Assembly (NCBI RefSeq): GCF_001544075.1
Contig: NZ_BCNT01000004.1
Span: 1 to 64,000, forward strand
Direction of reading: 5' to 3'
DNA: 64,000 nucleotides
Source: Comamonas terrae
GTDB lineage: Bacteria > Pseudomonadota > Gammaproteobacteria > Burkholderiales > Burkholderiaceae_C
The notes beneath the pieces are model-generated. The model saw nothing but the letters and a program-made list of their open reading frames with translations, had not been told where the DNA came from and searched no databases. Below are positions 1 to 9,077 of the stretch, one piece after another (within the stretch, counting starts at the first letter, position 1; every line of letters starts with the position of its first letter). The position numbers were made by a program, and so were the translations under genes.

Positions 1-755
1 TGGCCGCAGGCTGCGCCCAGCAGCCGACGGCCACGTCCGGCAAGGAGCCTGTGCGGCTGATGACCTCGGGCGGCTTCACGGCCGCGCACAAGCTGCTGGC
101 GCCCCAGTTCACGGCCCAGACCGGCATCCCCGTGGAATCGGCCTACGGATCGTCCATGGGCGCTTCGCCGACCTCCATTCCCAACCGCCTGGCCAAGGGC
201 GAGAAGGCCGATGTGGTGATCCTGGCGCGCGGCGCGCTGGACCAGCTCGCGGACAAGGGCCTGGTCGTGCCCGGCACGCAGGTCGACCTGGTGCGCTCGG
301 CCGTGGGCGTGGCCGTGAAGAAGGGCGCGCCCGTGCCCGACATCGGCACCGAGGACAAGCTGCGCCAGGTGCTGCTGAACGCCAAGAGCATTGCCTACTC
401 GGCCAGCGCCAGCGGCACCTACTACGAGACCCAGATGCTCAGGAAGCTGGGCATCCACGACCAGGTCATGCCCAAGAGCCGCAAGATCGTGACCGAGCGC
501 GTGGGCACCATCGTGGCGCGCGGCGAGGCCGAGATCGGACTGCAGCAGGTCAGCGAGCTGCTGCCCATCGAAGGCATCACCTACGTGGGCACGCTGCCCG
601 ATTCGGTGCAGCACTACACCATCTTCTCGGCCGGCACGGCCAGCACCTCGGGCAACCCGCAGGGGCTGGAGCAGCTGCTCAAGTTCTACACCTCGCCCGC
701 GGCCCACAAGGCCATCCGCGACACCGGCCTGGAGCCCATCGCCAAGCCGCGCTGA
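1..755 (+). CDS. ModA-like substrate-binding lipoprotein, 5' truncated
   Basis: The reading frame is open from the window edge, so the start lies outside. The first visible codons read AAGCAQQ, a lipobox with the lipidated Cys, then a mature type-II periplasmic binding domain: an N-terminal SGGF motif, the stretch KGEKADVVILARGALDQL, and a central SASGTYYETQ. This resembles the ModA/COG0725 family that captures molybdate or a related oxyanion for an ABC importer. No permease or ATPase gene is visible on this side, so the substrate is open. A lipid anchor is less usual for ModA, which is often soluble in Gram-negatives. The next gene is convergent. Confidence 0.75.
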   Translation, partial: AAGCAQQPTATSGKEPVRLMTSGGFTAAHKLLAPQFTAQTGIPVESAYGSSMGASPTSIPNRLAKGEKADVVILARGALDQLADKGLVVPGTQVDLVRSAVGVAVKKGAPVPDIGTEDKLRQVLLNAKSIAYSASASGTYYETQMLRKLGIHDQVMPKSRKIVTERVGTIVARGEAEIGLQQVSELLPIEGITYVGTLPDSVQHYTIFSAGTASTSGNPQGLEQLLKFYTSPAAHKAIRDTGLEPIAKPR

Positions 756-797
756 CCGGACGCCGGGGCACGCGCCCGGAGCTGGCGCCCCGGGGAT

Positions 798-1796
798 TCA
801 ATCCAGCGTCAGCTTCTGCCGGCTCACCACCTCCTTGTAGGTGGCGAGCTCGCTCCTGATCTGCTCGGCGAACTGCTCGGGACTGTTCGCGATCACCAGC
901 GAGCCCGTGTCCTCGATGCGCTTTTTCACCGCAGGCTCGGCCAGCACCTTGCGGACGGCGGCGTTGATCCGGTCCACGACCTCCTTGGGCGTGCCCTTGG
1001 GGGCGACGATGCCGTACCAGGCCATGCGGTTGACGGGCTCCAGCCCCACCTCCTTGAAGGTCGGCACATGGGGCAGCACGGCCAGGCGCTGCGGCGCGGC
1101 CACGACGATGGGCAACAGCTGGCCGGCCTTGATGAAGGGCAGCGAGGACGGCAGGTTGTCCAGGTTCATGTTCACCTGGCCGGCCACCACGTCGTTGAGC
1201 GCCGGGCCCGCGCCCCGGTAGGGCACATGGGTCATCTGCACGCCGGCCATGCTCTTGTACAGCTCCATCAGCATGTGGGTGATGCTGCCGGTGCCGGTGG
1301 AGGCGTACGAGTATTTTTCGGGATTCTTCTTCAGTGCCTCGACAAAGCCCTTGTAGTCATGCCCCGGGAACCGGGGATTGACCGCGATGATGTTGGGCGT
1401 GGCCGCGATGTTGACGATGGGCACGAAGTCCGTCTCTGGGTTGTACGGGAAGCGGAGCGTGATGGCCGGGTTGGTGGCCATGGTGGACACCGTGGCCACG
1501 CTCAGCGTGTAGCCGTCCGGCCTGGCGCGCACGGCCTCGGATGCGCCGATGGTGCCGCCGGCGCCGCCCTTGTTGTCCACCACCACCGGATGGCCCAGCT
1601 CCCGCCCCAGCGGATCGGCTACCACGCGCGCGATGATGTCGGTGGTGCCGCCCGCGGCAAAGGGCACGATCAGGCGGATGGGCTTGTTCGGATAGGCCGA
1701 CTGGGCCAGCGCCGATGTGCCTGCCGGCACGGCCAGTGCAAAGGCCAGGCTGCCGAGCAGCCTGCGTGCGCTGCGGCGCGAAAAGAAGCGGGGCAT
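798..1796 (-). CDS. Bug/TctC-family periplasmic tricarboxylate-type binding protein
   Basis: This 332-residue protein has a Sec-type signal peptide ending near ALAQ and then the Bug-family start YPNKPIRLIVPFAAGGTTD. Bug proteins are receptors for carboxylates and related small molecules, classically with TctA/TctB membrane partners, but most are orphans as here. A good Shine-Dalgarno (AAGGAG) precedes the ATG. It lies 38 bp downstream of the FMN 2-hydroxyacid dehydrogenase gene on the same strand, so the two are probably co-transcribed and the ligand may be a 2-hydroxy acid. That ligand is an inference from context only. Confidence 0.9.
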   Translation of the reverse strand: MPRFFSRRSARRLLGSLAFALAVPAGTSALAQSAYPNKPIRLIVPFAAGGTTDIIARVVADPLGRELGHPVVVDNKGGAGGTIGASEAVRARPDGYTLSVATVSTMATNPAITLRFPYNPETDFVPIVNIAATPNIIAVNPRFPGHDYKGFVEALKKNPEKYSYASTGTGSITHMLMELYKSMAGVQMTHVPYRGAGPALNDVVAGQVNMNLDNLPSSLPFIKAGQLLPIVVAAPQRLAVLPHVPTFKEVGLEPVNRMAWYGIVAPKGTPKEVVDRINAAVRKVLAEPAVKKRIEDTGSLVIANSPEQFAEQIRSELATYKEVVSRQKLTLD

Positions 1797-1834
1797 GGGA
1801 AGTCTCCTTCTTGGATGAATGGGTGATGGCGGGA

Positions 1835-3031
1835 TCAGGCGCCGCGGCGCACCAGGTGCTGCGGGCCCAGTTCGGCACAGCCCGTCACGCCGAGCATGGC
1901 CAGGTTGCGGTCCACCTCATCGCGCAGCAGGCCGATGGCGTGCGCCACGCCGGCCTCGCCGGCCACGGCGGCCGCATAGTTGAAGGGGCGGCCCACCAGC
2001 ACCATGCGCGCACCCAGGGCCAGGGCCTTGAGCACGTCCGAGCCGCGCCGAAAGCCGCTGTCGATGAGCACGGGATAGCCGGGGCCCAGGGCCGCCACCA
2101 CGGCTTCGAGCACGCGCATGGGCGAGGCCGCGCCGTCGAGCTGGCGGCCGCCGTGGTTGGACAGCACGATGGCGTCGGCGCCCACGCGCCGGGCCTGCAG
2201 CGCGTCCTCCACGCTGAGCAGGCCCTTGACCACCAGCGGCCCCTTCCAGCGGCGGCGTATGGCCTCGATGTGGCTCCAGCTCAGGTGGTCGCGCGCCGAG
2301 AAGTCGCGCAGCACGCTGGACGACATGACGGGCGCGCCGCGCGTGGCGAACGAGTTCTCGAAATGCGGCATGCCGTGCCTGAGCAGCGTGCGCGCGAAGG
2401 TGCCGGCCACCCAGCCCGGCCGCGTCAGGCCGTCCCAGGCCAGCCGCAGGCTGGGGCGCAGCGGCGTGGAAAAGCCGGTGCGGATGTTGTTCTCGCGGTT
2501 GGCCGAGATGGGAATGTCCACCGTCACCACCAGGGTGCCGAAGCCCGCGCGCTCCACCCGGTCGATCAGCGCGTCGATGCGCGCCTGGTCGCCCGGGATA
2601 TAGGCCTGGAACCAGGTGTCCGGGCTCTCGCGCGCCACCTCTTCCATGGGGATCAGCGAGGTGCCGCTCATGATGGAGACGATGCCCGCCTGCTGGGCCG
2701 CGCGCGCCAGCACCAGGTCGCCCCGGTAGGTGGACAGCGCGCTGATGCCCATGGGCGCGATGCCGAACGGGCTGCTGTAGCGCCGGCCGAACAGCTCCAC
2801 GGACTGCGAACGCTGCGACACGTCGCGCAGCACGCGGGTCACGAAGCCGTATTCGCCGAACACCTCGCGGTTGTCGCGCAGCGAGCTGTTGTCCTCGGCC
2901 GCGCCCGCGATGTAGCCGAAGATGGGCCGGGGCAGGCGCCGGCGCGCGGCGGCCTCGAAGTCGTGCAGCGACAGCATGGGGCGCAGCGCGGCCGGCAGTT
3001 TCACGGACGAAGGTTCAGCATAGGAAGCCAT
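1835..3031 (-). CDS. FMN-dependent alpha-hydroxy-acid dehydrogenase (LldD/mandelate dehydrogenase family)
   Basis: The 398-residue product carries the FMN alpha-hydroxy-acid oxidase barrel. Visible are FGYIAGAAEDN near the N terminus, the substrate/FMN segment PMGISALSTY, the catalytic base region DAIVLSNHGGRQLDG (His of SNHGGRQ) and the phosphate-binding IDSGFRRGSDVLKALALGA. Such enzymes oxidise L-lactate, mandelate or glycolate to 2-oxo acids at the membrane or in the cytoplasm. The ATG at 3031 was preferred over a GTG 11 codons upstream, because the family starts close to the barrel. Neither start has a strong ribosome site. It heads an operon with the Bug receptor and diverges from a LysR gene. 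Substrate not determined. Confidence 0.88.
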   Translation of the reverse strand: MASYAEPSSVKLPAALRPMLSLHDFEAAARRRLPRPIFGYIAGAAEDNSSLRDNREVFGEYGFVTRVLRDVSQRSQSVELFGRRYSSPFGIAPMGISALSTYRGDLVLARAAQQAGIVSIMSGTSLIPMEEVARESPDTWFQAYIPGDQARIDALIDRVERAGFGTLVVTVDIPISANRENNIRTGFSTPLRPSLRLAWDGLTRPGWVAGTFARTLLRHGMPHFENSFATRGAPVMSSSVLRDFSARDHLSWSHIEAIRRRWKGPLVVKGLLSVEDALQARRVGADAIVLSNHGGRQLDGAASPMRVLEAVVAALGPGYPVLIDSGFRRGSDVLKALALGARMVLVGRPFNYAAAVAGEAGVAHAIGLLRDEVDRNLAMLGVTGCAELGPQHLVRRGA

Positions 3032-3088
3032 GGCGGGAAGCGGGTTCAGGGAATGAGGCGCCACTGTAGGCCCGCGCCATGGTGAAGA

Positions 3089-3122
3089 AAAGCGAGTTAT
3101 TTAGAATGAAGAAATTCGCTTT
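3089..3122. promoter_or_regulatory. Nested inverted repeat, candidate LysR operator
   Basis: AAAGCGA at 3089-3095 is matched by TCGCTTT at 3116-3122, and inside it ATTT and AAAT form a second dyad with T-N11-A character. It lies between the divergent LysR gene (start 3140) and the hydroxy-acid dehydrogenase gene (start 3031), where an autoregulatory LysR site is expected. Confidence 0.5.
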
Positions 3123-3139
3123 CTGGAAACAAGTTCACC

Positions 3140-4060
3140 ATGCCGCAGCCCTCGGTCAAGCAGCTCGAAGCCTTCTGGTGGGCCGCCACCTGCAGCAATT
3201 TCGCGACGGCAGCCGAGCGCGTGCACCTGTCGGTGTCCTCGCTGTCCAAGCGCATCGCCGAGCTCGAAGCAGCGCTGGGCCAGCCGCTGTTCGACCGCAG
3301 CGGCCACCGCGCCGTGCTCACCGAGCAGGGCCAGCGCCTGCTGCCTGCCACGCTGGAGGTGCTCAACGCCATGGCCGCGCTGGGCCGCACGCTGGATGAA
3401 AGCCCGGCGCGGGCCGCGCTCACCGGCCACTGCCGCTTCGGCGTGGGCGACCTCTCGGCGCTGACCTGGCTGCCGGCCTTCGTGGCCGCCGTGCGCCAGG
3501 CGCATCCGCGGCTGACGCTGGAGCCCGTGGTGGATGTGGGCGGCGTGCTCGAGCGCCGCCTGGCCGACGGCGAGCTGGACTTTGCCGTGATCGCCGGGCG
3601 CTCGTCGCGCAGCGAACTGCTGTCCCAGCCCGTGGGCGCGGCGCGCTTTGCCTGGGCCTGCGCCCCGCAGCTGGCGGGCGCGGGGCGCCTGGGCGTGGCG
3701 GCGCTGCTGCAGCGCCACCCGCTGGTCACGCTGCCGCAAAGCGCGGGCACGACCCGGCTGCTGGACGACTGGCTGCTGGCCCACCAGGCCACGGTGCACG
3801 AGCGCATCGTCTGCAACAGCTGGGCGGCCGTGGCGGGCATGCTGCGCGAGGCCGTGGGCGTGGGTTTTCTGCCCGCGCACTGGGTACAGGCGCTGCAGCT
3901 GCGCAGCGTGGGCGCGCGCCTGCCGCTGGCACCGCTGCACTACGCCTTCCAGTGGCGGCGCGGCGATGCGCGCGCACTGATCGCGGCCATGCAGCCGCTG
4001 GTGCAGGCCCGCGTGGATTTTTCCGCCTCTCCGCTCCTCGCCGGTGCGGCGGGTGCGTAA
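3140..4060 (+). CDS. LysR-family transcriptional regulator
   Basis: The protein has 306 residues, typical of LysR regulators. It has an N-terminal winged helix-turn-helix (VKQLEAFWWAATCSNFATAAERVHLS, then SSLSKRIAELEAALG) and a C-terminal inducer-binding domain. It is transcribed away from the hydroxy-acid dehydrogenase/Bug operon, with a nested dyad between them, so it probably controls that operon in response to a 2-hydroxy acid or its product. The start ATG at 3140 fits the usual distance to the helix-turn-helix. Confidence 0.9.
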   Translation: MPQPSVKQLEAFWWAATCSNFATAAERVHLSVSSLSKRIAELEAALGQPLFDRSGHRAVLTEQGQRLLPATLEVLNAMAALGRTLDESPARAALTGHCRFGVGDLSALTWLPAFVAAVRQAHPRLTLEPVVDVGGVLERRLADGELDFAVIAGRSSRSELLSQPVGAARFAWACAPQLAGAGRLGVAALLQRHPLVTLPQSAGTTRLLDDWLLAHQATVHERIVCNSWAAVAGMLREAVGVGFLPAHWVQALQLRSVGARLPLAPLHYAFQWRRGDARALIAAMQPLVQARVDFSASPLLAGAAGA

Positions 4061-4068
4061 GCAGGCGT

Positions 4069-4647
4069 TCAGCGCGCCGGCGCGCCGGCCTTCTTCTGCA
4101 CCAGCGCCACGGTCAGGCCCTGGGGCGTCACGGTGATGGCACCGGGCTCCACGCCCAGCGTGTTGGCCAGCTCCAGGTCCTGGTCCTGCAGCTGGTACAG
4201 CACGATCTGGCCCAGCGCCTGCTCGGCCAGCGCATTGGCGTAGGTGGCCAGCATGTCGCTCATGGCCGGCGCCAGGCCGCTCATCTCCAGGCTGTTGACC
4301 TTGATCTGATGGGCACGCAGCGTGCGGTCGGTGCTTTCGTAGCGCAGGGCGAAATCCACGTTGAGCTGGCCGCTGTAGCTTTCCTTGAGCACCTTGCCCG
4401 TGAGTTCGGCCGGGATCACGGCGTTGAGCATGTTGCGCTCGGGCACCGTGGTCAGCGCGGGCGCCTTCAGCTGCAGCTGCAGCAGGCCGGCGACCGGGAA
4501 TTCCTTGGGAAAGCGCCGCGCCACCATCTCCTGCAGCTTCTGCGTGGTCACGCTCACGCTGCTGGGCATGGATTTGCCCGAGCACCCCGACGCAGCCAGG
4601 CCCATGCCCACTGCAGCCACCAACAACCAAGAGCGGCGATTCATCAC
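4069..4647 (-). CDS. DUF1439 (YceB-like) lipoprotein
   Basis: This 192-residue product begins with a signal peptide and the lipobox ASGC, so the mature protein is lipid-anchored. The rest (KLQEMVARRFPKEFPVAGLLQLQL onward) matches the DUF1439/YceB family, whose fold resembles lipid-binding TULIP-type proteins. No catalytic residues are known. It converges on the LysR gene, whose end is only 8 bp away. Its promoter should lie in the 287-bp gap to 4934, which has an AT-richer stretch around 4650-4740. Function in the envelope is unknown. Confidence 0.8.
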   Translation of the reverse strand: MMNRRSWLLVAAVGMGLAASGCSGKSMPSSVSVTTQKLQEMVARRFPKEFPVAGLLQLQLKAPALTTVPERNMLNAVIPAELTGKVLKESYSGQLNVDFALRYESTDRTLRAHQIKVNSLEMSGLAPAMSDMLATYANALAEQALGQIVLYQLQDQDLELANTLGVEPGAITVTPQGLTVALVQKKAGAPAR

Positions 4648-4934
4648 GACACCAGTTCCGTAAAAATTCTCAGCGATTCAAGCCTTGCAGCCCGAGAAAA
4701 CACGCGCAATGCGCTATTGTTTTTGATTTTCAATGCGGGCCGATTCCCCTGCAGGGGCGGGGGATTCATTCTTCCACCGCCGGCCGGCTCCTGCCTAACG
4801 CGGCAGGCCGGCCGGCGTTGACGCAGGCGCGCCCGGCCTGCGCGGCCCGGCCCCAGCATGCCCGGGAAAATTGTGAGCTGCGGGCAAGCCGTGTAAATCA
4901 TTGAGCTTGTCGCCAGCGCGCACCACAATGGCGC

Positions 4935-5594
4935 ATGACCTCCTCCCAGCCTCCCCTCCCCACCGCCGCCGGCCAACCGGCCCATGACGCCGGCCTGGCC
5001 GATGCCGTGCTCGCCCAGTGGTTCGGCAGCGCCCGCCCCGACAATGCCACGGCGCTCGCGCACCAGGCCCAGTGGTTCACCAAGTCCGCGGCGTTCGACG
5101 CCGCATTGCGCGAGCGCTTCGGCGCCGCCGTGCAGGCGGCACTGGACGGACAGCTGCGCCACTGGGCCGCGCAGGGCCCGTGGCCATGCCTGGCGCTGAT
5201 CCTGCTGCTGGACCAGTTCACGCGCAACATCCACCGCGGCACGCCCCGAAGCTTCGCGGGCGACCCGCAGGCGCTGGCTTTGGCGCTGGAGGCCCAGGAC
5301 CGCGGCCTCGACCTGGAGCTGCCCGAAGTGGCGCGCATCTTCATGTACCTGCCGCTCGAGCATGCCGAGGACATGGCCATGCAGGAGCGCAGCGTGCAGG
5401 CCTTCCAGTCGCTGGCGCAGATGGCGCCCGACGCCGCCAGCCGCGAGTTCCTGGCCGGCACGCTGGACTATGCCTACCGGCACCGCGAAGTCATTGCGCG
5501 CTTTGGCCGCTTTCCGCACCGCAACCCGATACTGGGCCGCGCCAGCACGCCGCAGGAAAGCGAATACCTGGCCCAGCCCGGCTCGGGCTTCTGA
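4935..5594 (+). CDS. DUF924 family protein
   Basis: The 219-residue protein carries the DUF924 signatures VLAQWFG, the long helix ALILLLDQFTRNIHRGTP, and RIFMYLPLEHAEDMAMQER. The family is alpha-helical, TPR-like, widespread in proteobacteria and of unknown function. The gene has its own upstream region and ends in a convergent arrangement with the acyltransferase gene, with a hairpin between them. Nothing in the context points to a role. Confidence 0.85.
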   Translation: MTSSQPPLPTAAGQPAHDAGLADAVLAQWFGSARPDNATALAHQAQWFTKSAAFDAALRERFGAAVQAALDGQLRHWAAQGPWPCLALILLLDQFTRNIHRGTPRSFAGDPQALALALEAQDRGLDLELPEVARIFMYLPLEHAEDMAMQERSVQAFQSLAQMAPDAASREFLAGTLDYAYRHREVIARFGRFPHRNPILGRASTPQESEYLAQPGSGF

Positions 5595-5604
5595 AGCCGC
5601 CATG

Positions 5605-5639
5605 AAAAAACCCCCGGGGCTTGCAGGCTCCGGGGGGTT
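5605..5639 (-). terminator. Rho-independent terminator of the acyltransferase gene
   Basis: AACCCCCGG at 5609-5617 pairs with CCGGGGGGTT at 5630-5639. Read on the minus strand the stem is followed by TTTTTT, so it terminates the gene ending at 5648. On the plus strand the tail is not T-rich. Confidence 0.75.
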
Positions 5640-5647
5640 CGGCTTCA

Positions 5648-6757
5648 TCAGGAGTTCTGGGTGGCTTCGCGCAGCGCGGGCTCCTGGCGCGCCATGCCGG
5701 ACCTTGCCGGCATGCGGCCGGTCTGGCGGCCGTCGCGGTAGCGCAGCGCCCAGCGCTCCACCGTGTAGAACGACAGGGCCGCCAGCGCCGTCGAGATCAG
5801 CACGCCGCCGATCACCGCCACGGGCCACGAATACTCGGCGCGCAGGTAGCGCACCACCGGGTAGTGCCACAGGTACACGCCATAGGACAGGCGGCCCAGC
5901 TTGACCAGGGCGGGCGCGGTCAGCATCTCGTAGACCAGGCCCGCGGGCTTTTGCACGGACAGCAGGATGACGATGGCCGCCACCTCCACCACGGTGATGC
6001 CCCACAGCATGGCATGCTGGTTGTCCCAGCCCAGCTCCATGATCAGCGGCACGGCCAGCACGAACCACATGGAGTAGGCGCGCTGCGACTTCAGGCGCTC
6101 GATCCACTGCGGCTTTTCCACCATCAGCGCGGCCAGCAGGCCGCCCGCGACCAGGCCCGAGGCCCGCGTGTCGAAGCGGAAGAAGATTTCGTAGAACTGC
6201 TGGCCCTGGCCCACCCAGAACGCGCGCCACAGCGTGCTCAGCACCCACAGCGCCAGCAGCGGCAGCCAGATGCGCCCGCGCATGGCCGCGGACTTGCGCA
6301 GCAGCAGCACCAGCAGCGGCGGCCAGATCAGGTAAAAGTGCTCCTCCACGGACAGCGACCACATGTGCAGCAGCGTGTCGGGGCTGTCGAAGAAGGCGAT
6401 GCCGTAGTCGGCCAGGTAGAGGATGGAGACCAGCGCGTCCGAGTAGATGTCGGTCAGGTCGGGCCAGATGAAGGGCGCGGCGATGCAGTACACGCCCAGG
6501 AACAGGGCCAGCGCCGGCATGAGCCGGAAGAAACGCCGGCGATAGAAGCGCCAGTAGTCGATGCGGCCCTGGCTGCGGAACTCCATCAGCAGCAGCGATG
6601 TGATCAGAAAGCCGCTGAGCACGAAAAACAGGTCCACGCCGAAGAACGCGCCATCGAACAGCGGCGCATGCGCGTGGGAGAGGATCACCAACAGGATTGC
6701 CACACCGCGCAACCCGTCGAGCGCTGGGTTGTAGTGCAGCTTGTACGCTGTCTCCAT
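5648..6757 (-). CDS. Acyltransferase-3 family integral membrane protein (OafA-like)
   Basis: The 369-residue product starts close to the family hallmark LDGLRGVAILLVILSHAH, with the His of the catalytic HxxxD-like region. It continues with GVDLFFVLSGFLI and about ten hydrophobic segments. This family transfers acetyl or other acyl groups to surface sugars such as O-antigen, exopolysaccharide or peptidoglycan. There is no fused SGNH domain. ATG at 6757 is preferred over the adjacent TTG at 6760. It stands alone, not in a polysaccharide cluster, so the acceptor cannot be named. Confidence 0.88.
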   Translation of the reverse strand: METAYKLHYNPALDGLRGVAILLVILSHAHAPLFDGAFFGVDLFFVLSGFLITSLLLMEFRSQGRIDYWRFYRRRFFRLMPALALFLGVYCIAAPFIWPDLTDIYSDALVSILYLADYGIAFFDSPDTLLHMWSLSVEEHFYLIWPPLLVLLLRKSAAMRGRIWLPLLALWVLSTLWRAFWVGQGQQFYEIFFRFDTRASGLVAGGLLAALMVEKPQWIERLKSQRAYSMWFVLAVPLIMELGWDNQHAMLWGITVVEVAAIVILLSVQKPAGLVYEMLTAPALVKLGRLSYGVYLWHYPVVRYLRAEYSWPVAVIGGVLISTALAALSFYTVERWALRYRDGRQTGRMPARSGMARQEPALREATQNS

Positions 6758-7283
6758 CAAAACCGGACACCTTTCCTTTCGCCCGAGCGAGGGTCGGGCT
6801 TGCGATCAAAAAAACGGGCCCCGGGCGGGCTGGCCTGCGTGCAGCCGCTGCCCCAGGAAGCGGGACCTGCCGCGTCCGGGCCGCCGCGCCGTCAGGCATT
6901 GGAGCGGCCTGCAGCCCAAAAGTTGCCGGCGGATGCAGGCTTGACCGGACTAGTATTCGGAAATCCGGCCGGGCGGCGGGTAACAGCGCTTTACAGCCGG
7001 GCGGCCGCTTGCGCTGGTGGGCATGGCAGCCTACGGCGCAGGCGTGCAGCAGCATGCGCGCCCTGCCGGGCAGGGGTTTGCCAGCCTTGTGTCAGGCTGG
7101 CGCGGCGAATTGGAACAGATTTTTCAGCTCAGGGTAAGCCCTGGGTTTGAATAGTCGGACAGCGCCGGCGGCCATGTGGACAGCTGTTAACAAATTCCCA
7201 CAAAATCAGGGGCCGGCGCTCTTCCACATTGCGGAACAAGCTATCAATTTTGACTATTGAAACCGCCGACCGGATGCCTGCGC
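6758..7283. other. 526-bp intergenic region without a gene
   Basis: No open frame here has the high GC3 of neighbouring genes. It must hold the promoter of the acyltransferase gene on the minus strand. A 9-bp perfect dyad (AGCGCCGGC 7161-7169 with GCCGGCGCT 7212-7220) and a copy of the 3'-end repeat lie at the right side, just past the hydroxylase stop codon. Confidence 0.6.
7203..7252 (-). repeat. 3'-end repeat family 1, copy A
   Basis: On the minus strand it reads AAAATTGATAGCTTG and ends near GCCCCTGATTTTG. It lies 31 bp past the stop codon of the fatty-acid hydroxylase gene and in its sense orientation. It is a diverged member of the GATAGCTG family. Confidence 0.5.
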
Positions 7284-8063
7284 TCAGCGCCGGGGCTCGT
7301 CGGCGCGGGCCGCGGCGGTCGCACAGGCCGGCGCCGTCTTGTGCACGTCGCGCCAGAGCAGCATCTCGGCAATGCGCTCGGATTTCTCGTCGTCGAAGCC
7401 CAGGCGCGCGGCGCGCTCGGCCGGGTTGGACCAGGTGCCGAACAGCAGGTCCCACAGCGGCAGGCCATAGTTCTGCGCATGGTGGCCATGTCGATGGTGC
7501 ACGGTGTGCATCTCCGGGCGCTGCAGCACGTAGCCGAGCCAGCGCGGCGTGCGCAGGTCGGCATGGGTGAACAGGTCGAAGGCTGCCGTCAGCGCCAGGG
7601 CCACGGCCGCCGCCGCGGGGCTGGCGCCCAGCACCCAGTAGCTCGATAGCGTGCTCAGCAGCACCGCGGCGGCCGAATCCAGCGGATGGGCGAAGAACGA
7701 GGTCAGCGCCTCCACGCGCCGCGCGCTGTGGTGCAGCTGGTGGAACACGCGCCACAGCAGGTCCGAGGCATGCGTGGCCCGGTGCCACCAGTAGAAGACG
7801 AAGCTGGTAAGGAAAAAGCTCAGCAGGCCCGTGAGCAGCGGATTCCAGCGCGCGCCCACGTCCAGCAGCGCATGGGCGCGGATGCGGTCCTCGAGCAGGT
7901 AGCCCAGCGCCAGCGCGGCGGTCAGGGTCAGCAGGCCCAGGCCCGTGCTGTAGAGCAGCCAGCGCCGGTCGCAGGCATTGCGCGATGCCGGCGCGATCAC
8001 CTCGCGCGTGAACACGGCGACGAACATCAGCGCAATCAGCGGATAGACCAGATACTCCAGCAC
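7284..8063 (-). CDS. Sterol desaturase / fatty acid hydroxylase superfamily membrane protein
   Basis: The 259-residue membrane protein carries the three histidine clusters of the di-iron hydroxylase family: HRATH, HQLHHS and HTVHHRHGHH. These hold a diiron centre that inserts oxygen into lipid or sterol-like chains. Three to four hydrophobic segments surround them. The start is GTG at 8063, preceded by a strong GGGGAGC ribosome site. The gene stands alone on the minus strand and the substrate is unknown. Confidence 0.88.
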   Translation of the reverse strand: MLEYLVYPLIALMFVAVFTREVIAPASRNACDRRWLLYSTGLGLLTLTAALALGYLLEDRIRAHALLDVGARWNPLLTGLLSFFLTSFVFYWWHRATHASDLLWRVFHQLHHSARRVEALTSFFAHPLDSAAAVLLSTLSSYWVLGASPAAAAVALALTAAFDLFTHADLRTPRWLGYVLQRPEMHTVHHRHGHHAQNYGLPLWDLLFGTWSNPAERAARLGFDDEKSERIAEMLLWRDVHKTAPACATAAARADEPRR

Positions 8064-8119
8064 GGCAAAGCTCCCCGAGGTTTGCCCTGCAGTCTATCGC
8101 CCGCCGCGGCGGCCCGGCC

Positions 8120-9064
8120 TCACCGGGGCAATACGAACTGCTCCAGCGGCGTGTCGTCGGGCGCGGCCAGCTGCCTCTTGAGCATCTCGCCCATGGGCAG
8201 GTTCAGGTTCACGTTGCGGGGCGGAATCGGCTGCATGAACCACTTGTCGTAGAGCTTGTGCAGCTCGCCCGAACGGATCATCTGCAGGATGGCCGCGTCC
8301 ACGGCCTTCTTGATCTGCGGATCGTGCCGGCTGAACTGGATGGCGATGGGCTCGGCGCCGATCACCTCGCCCACGATCTTGTAGCCCTGGGGATTCCGGC
8401 TCTGGCCGATCACGCCGGCCAGCATGTTGTCGTCCAGCACGAAGGCATCGACACGGCCCGACTCCAGCAGCAGAAAGCTCTCGTACTGGTCCTTGCTCAT
8501 CAGCGTCTTGAAGCTCAGCCCATGGTCGCTTGCGTACTTGCGCAGGATCTGCACCGCCGTCGTGCCCGTGATGGCGCCCACGTTGCGGCCCTGCAGCTGC
8601 TTGAAGGAGGTGATGTCCGAGTCCGCGCGCACGGCCATGCGCACCTCGCTCACATAGGTGGTCAGGCCAAAGGCCACCTGCTTCTGGCGCGTGAGGTTGT
8701 TGGTCATGCTCGCGCAGTTGAAGTCGGCCGTGCCGTTGTGGATCAGCGGCATGGTGTTCTGCGGCGTCAGCACCATGTACTTGAGCCGGGCCCTGGGCGC
8801 GATGGCATGCACCACGCGCTCGCACAGCTCCAGGTGGTAGCCGACGAACTTCTCGTTCGCGCCCAGCGCATAGACCATGGGCGGGGCGGCCTCGCGCACG
8901 CCCAGCACCACGGTGCCGCCGGCCTGCCAGCGCTGCAGCGTGGGCGATGCGGGAACATCCTGCGCCGGCGCGGCGGCCACGGCCGAACCCATTCCCGCTG
9001 CCACACCCAGCACCACACCCGCGGCCACCACGGCCCGGCCCATCCACTGCAAGCTCTGACTCAT
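8120..9064 (-). CDS. Amino-acid ABC transporter periplasmic binding protein (GltI-like)
   Basis: The 314-residue protein has a signal peptide ending near AVAAAPA and the type-II binding fold. VLGVREAAPPMVYALGANEK comes first, then VGYHLELCERV and a C-terminal IRSGELHKLYDKWF. This pattern fits glutamate/aspartate receptors such as GltI. The ATG at 9064 follows GGAAG by a normal spacing and is preferred over a longer frame. No permease genes are adjacent, so it must borrow a membrane complex encoded elsewhere. A terminator-like hairpin just upstream suggests control of read-through. Confidence 0.87.
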   Translation of the reverse strand: MSQSLQWMGRAVVAAGVVLGVAAGMGSAVAAAPAQDVPASPTLQRWQAGGTVVLGVREAAPPMVYALGANEKFVGYHLELCERVVHAIAPRARLKYMVLTPQNTMPLIHNGTADFNCASMTNNLTRQKQVAFGLTTYVSEVRMAVRADSDITSFKQLQGRNVGAITGTTAVQILRKYASDHGLSFKTLMSKDQYESFLLLESGRVDAFVLDDNMLAGVIGQSRNPQGYKIVGEVIGAEPIAIQFSRHDPQIKKAVDAAILQMIRSGELHKLYDKWFMQPIPPRNVNLNLPMGEMLKRQLAAPDDTPLEQFVLPR

Positions 9065-9077
9065 ATCCACTTCCGGA

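Noticed and set aside
3101-4630. Long antisense frames opposite real genes, for example opposite the LysR and lipoprotein genes
   Set aside because: They mirror the strong GC3 bias of the real strand, are rich in Arg/His/Ala/Gly, and lack motifs or ribosome sites.
7161-7220. DnaA-box-like TGTGGACAG and TTCCCACA near the hydroxylase end
   Set aside because: They do not match the DnaA consensus (TTATNCACA), and no replication genes are nearby.
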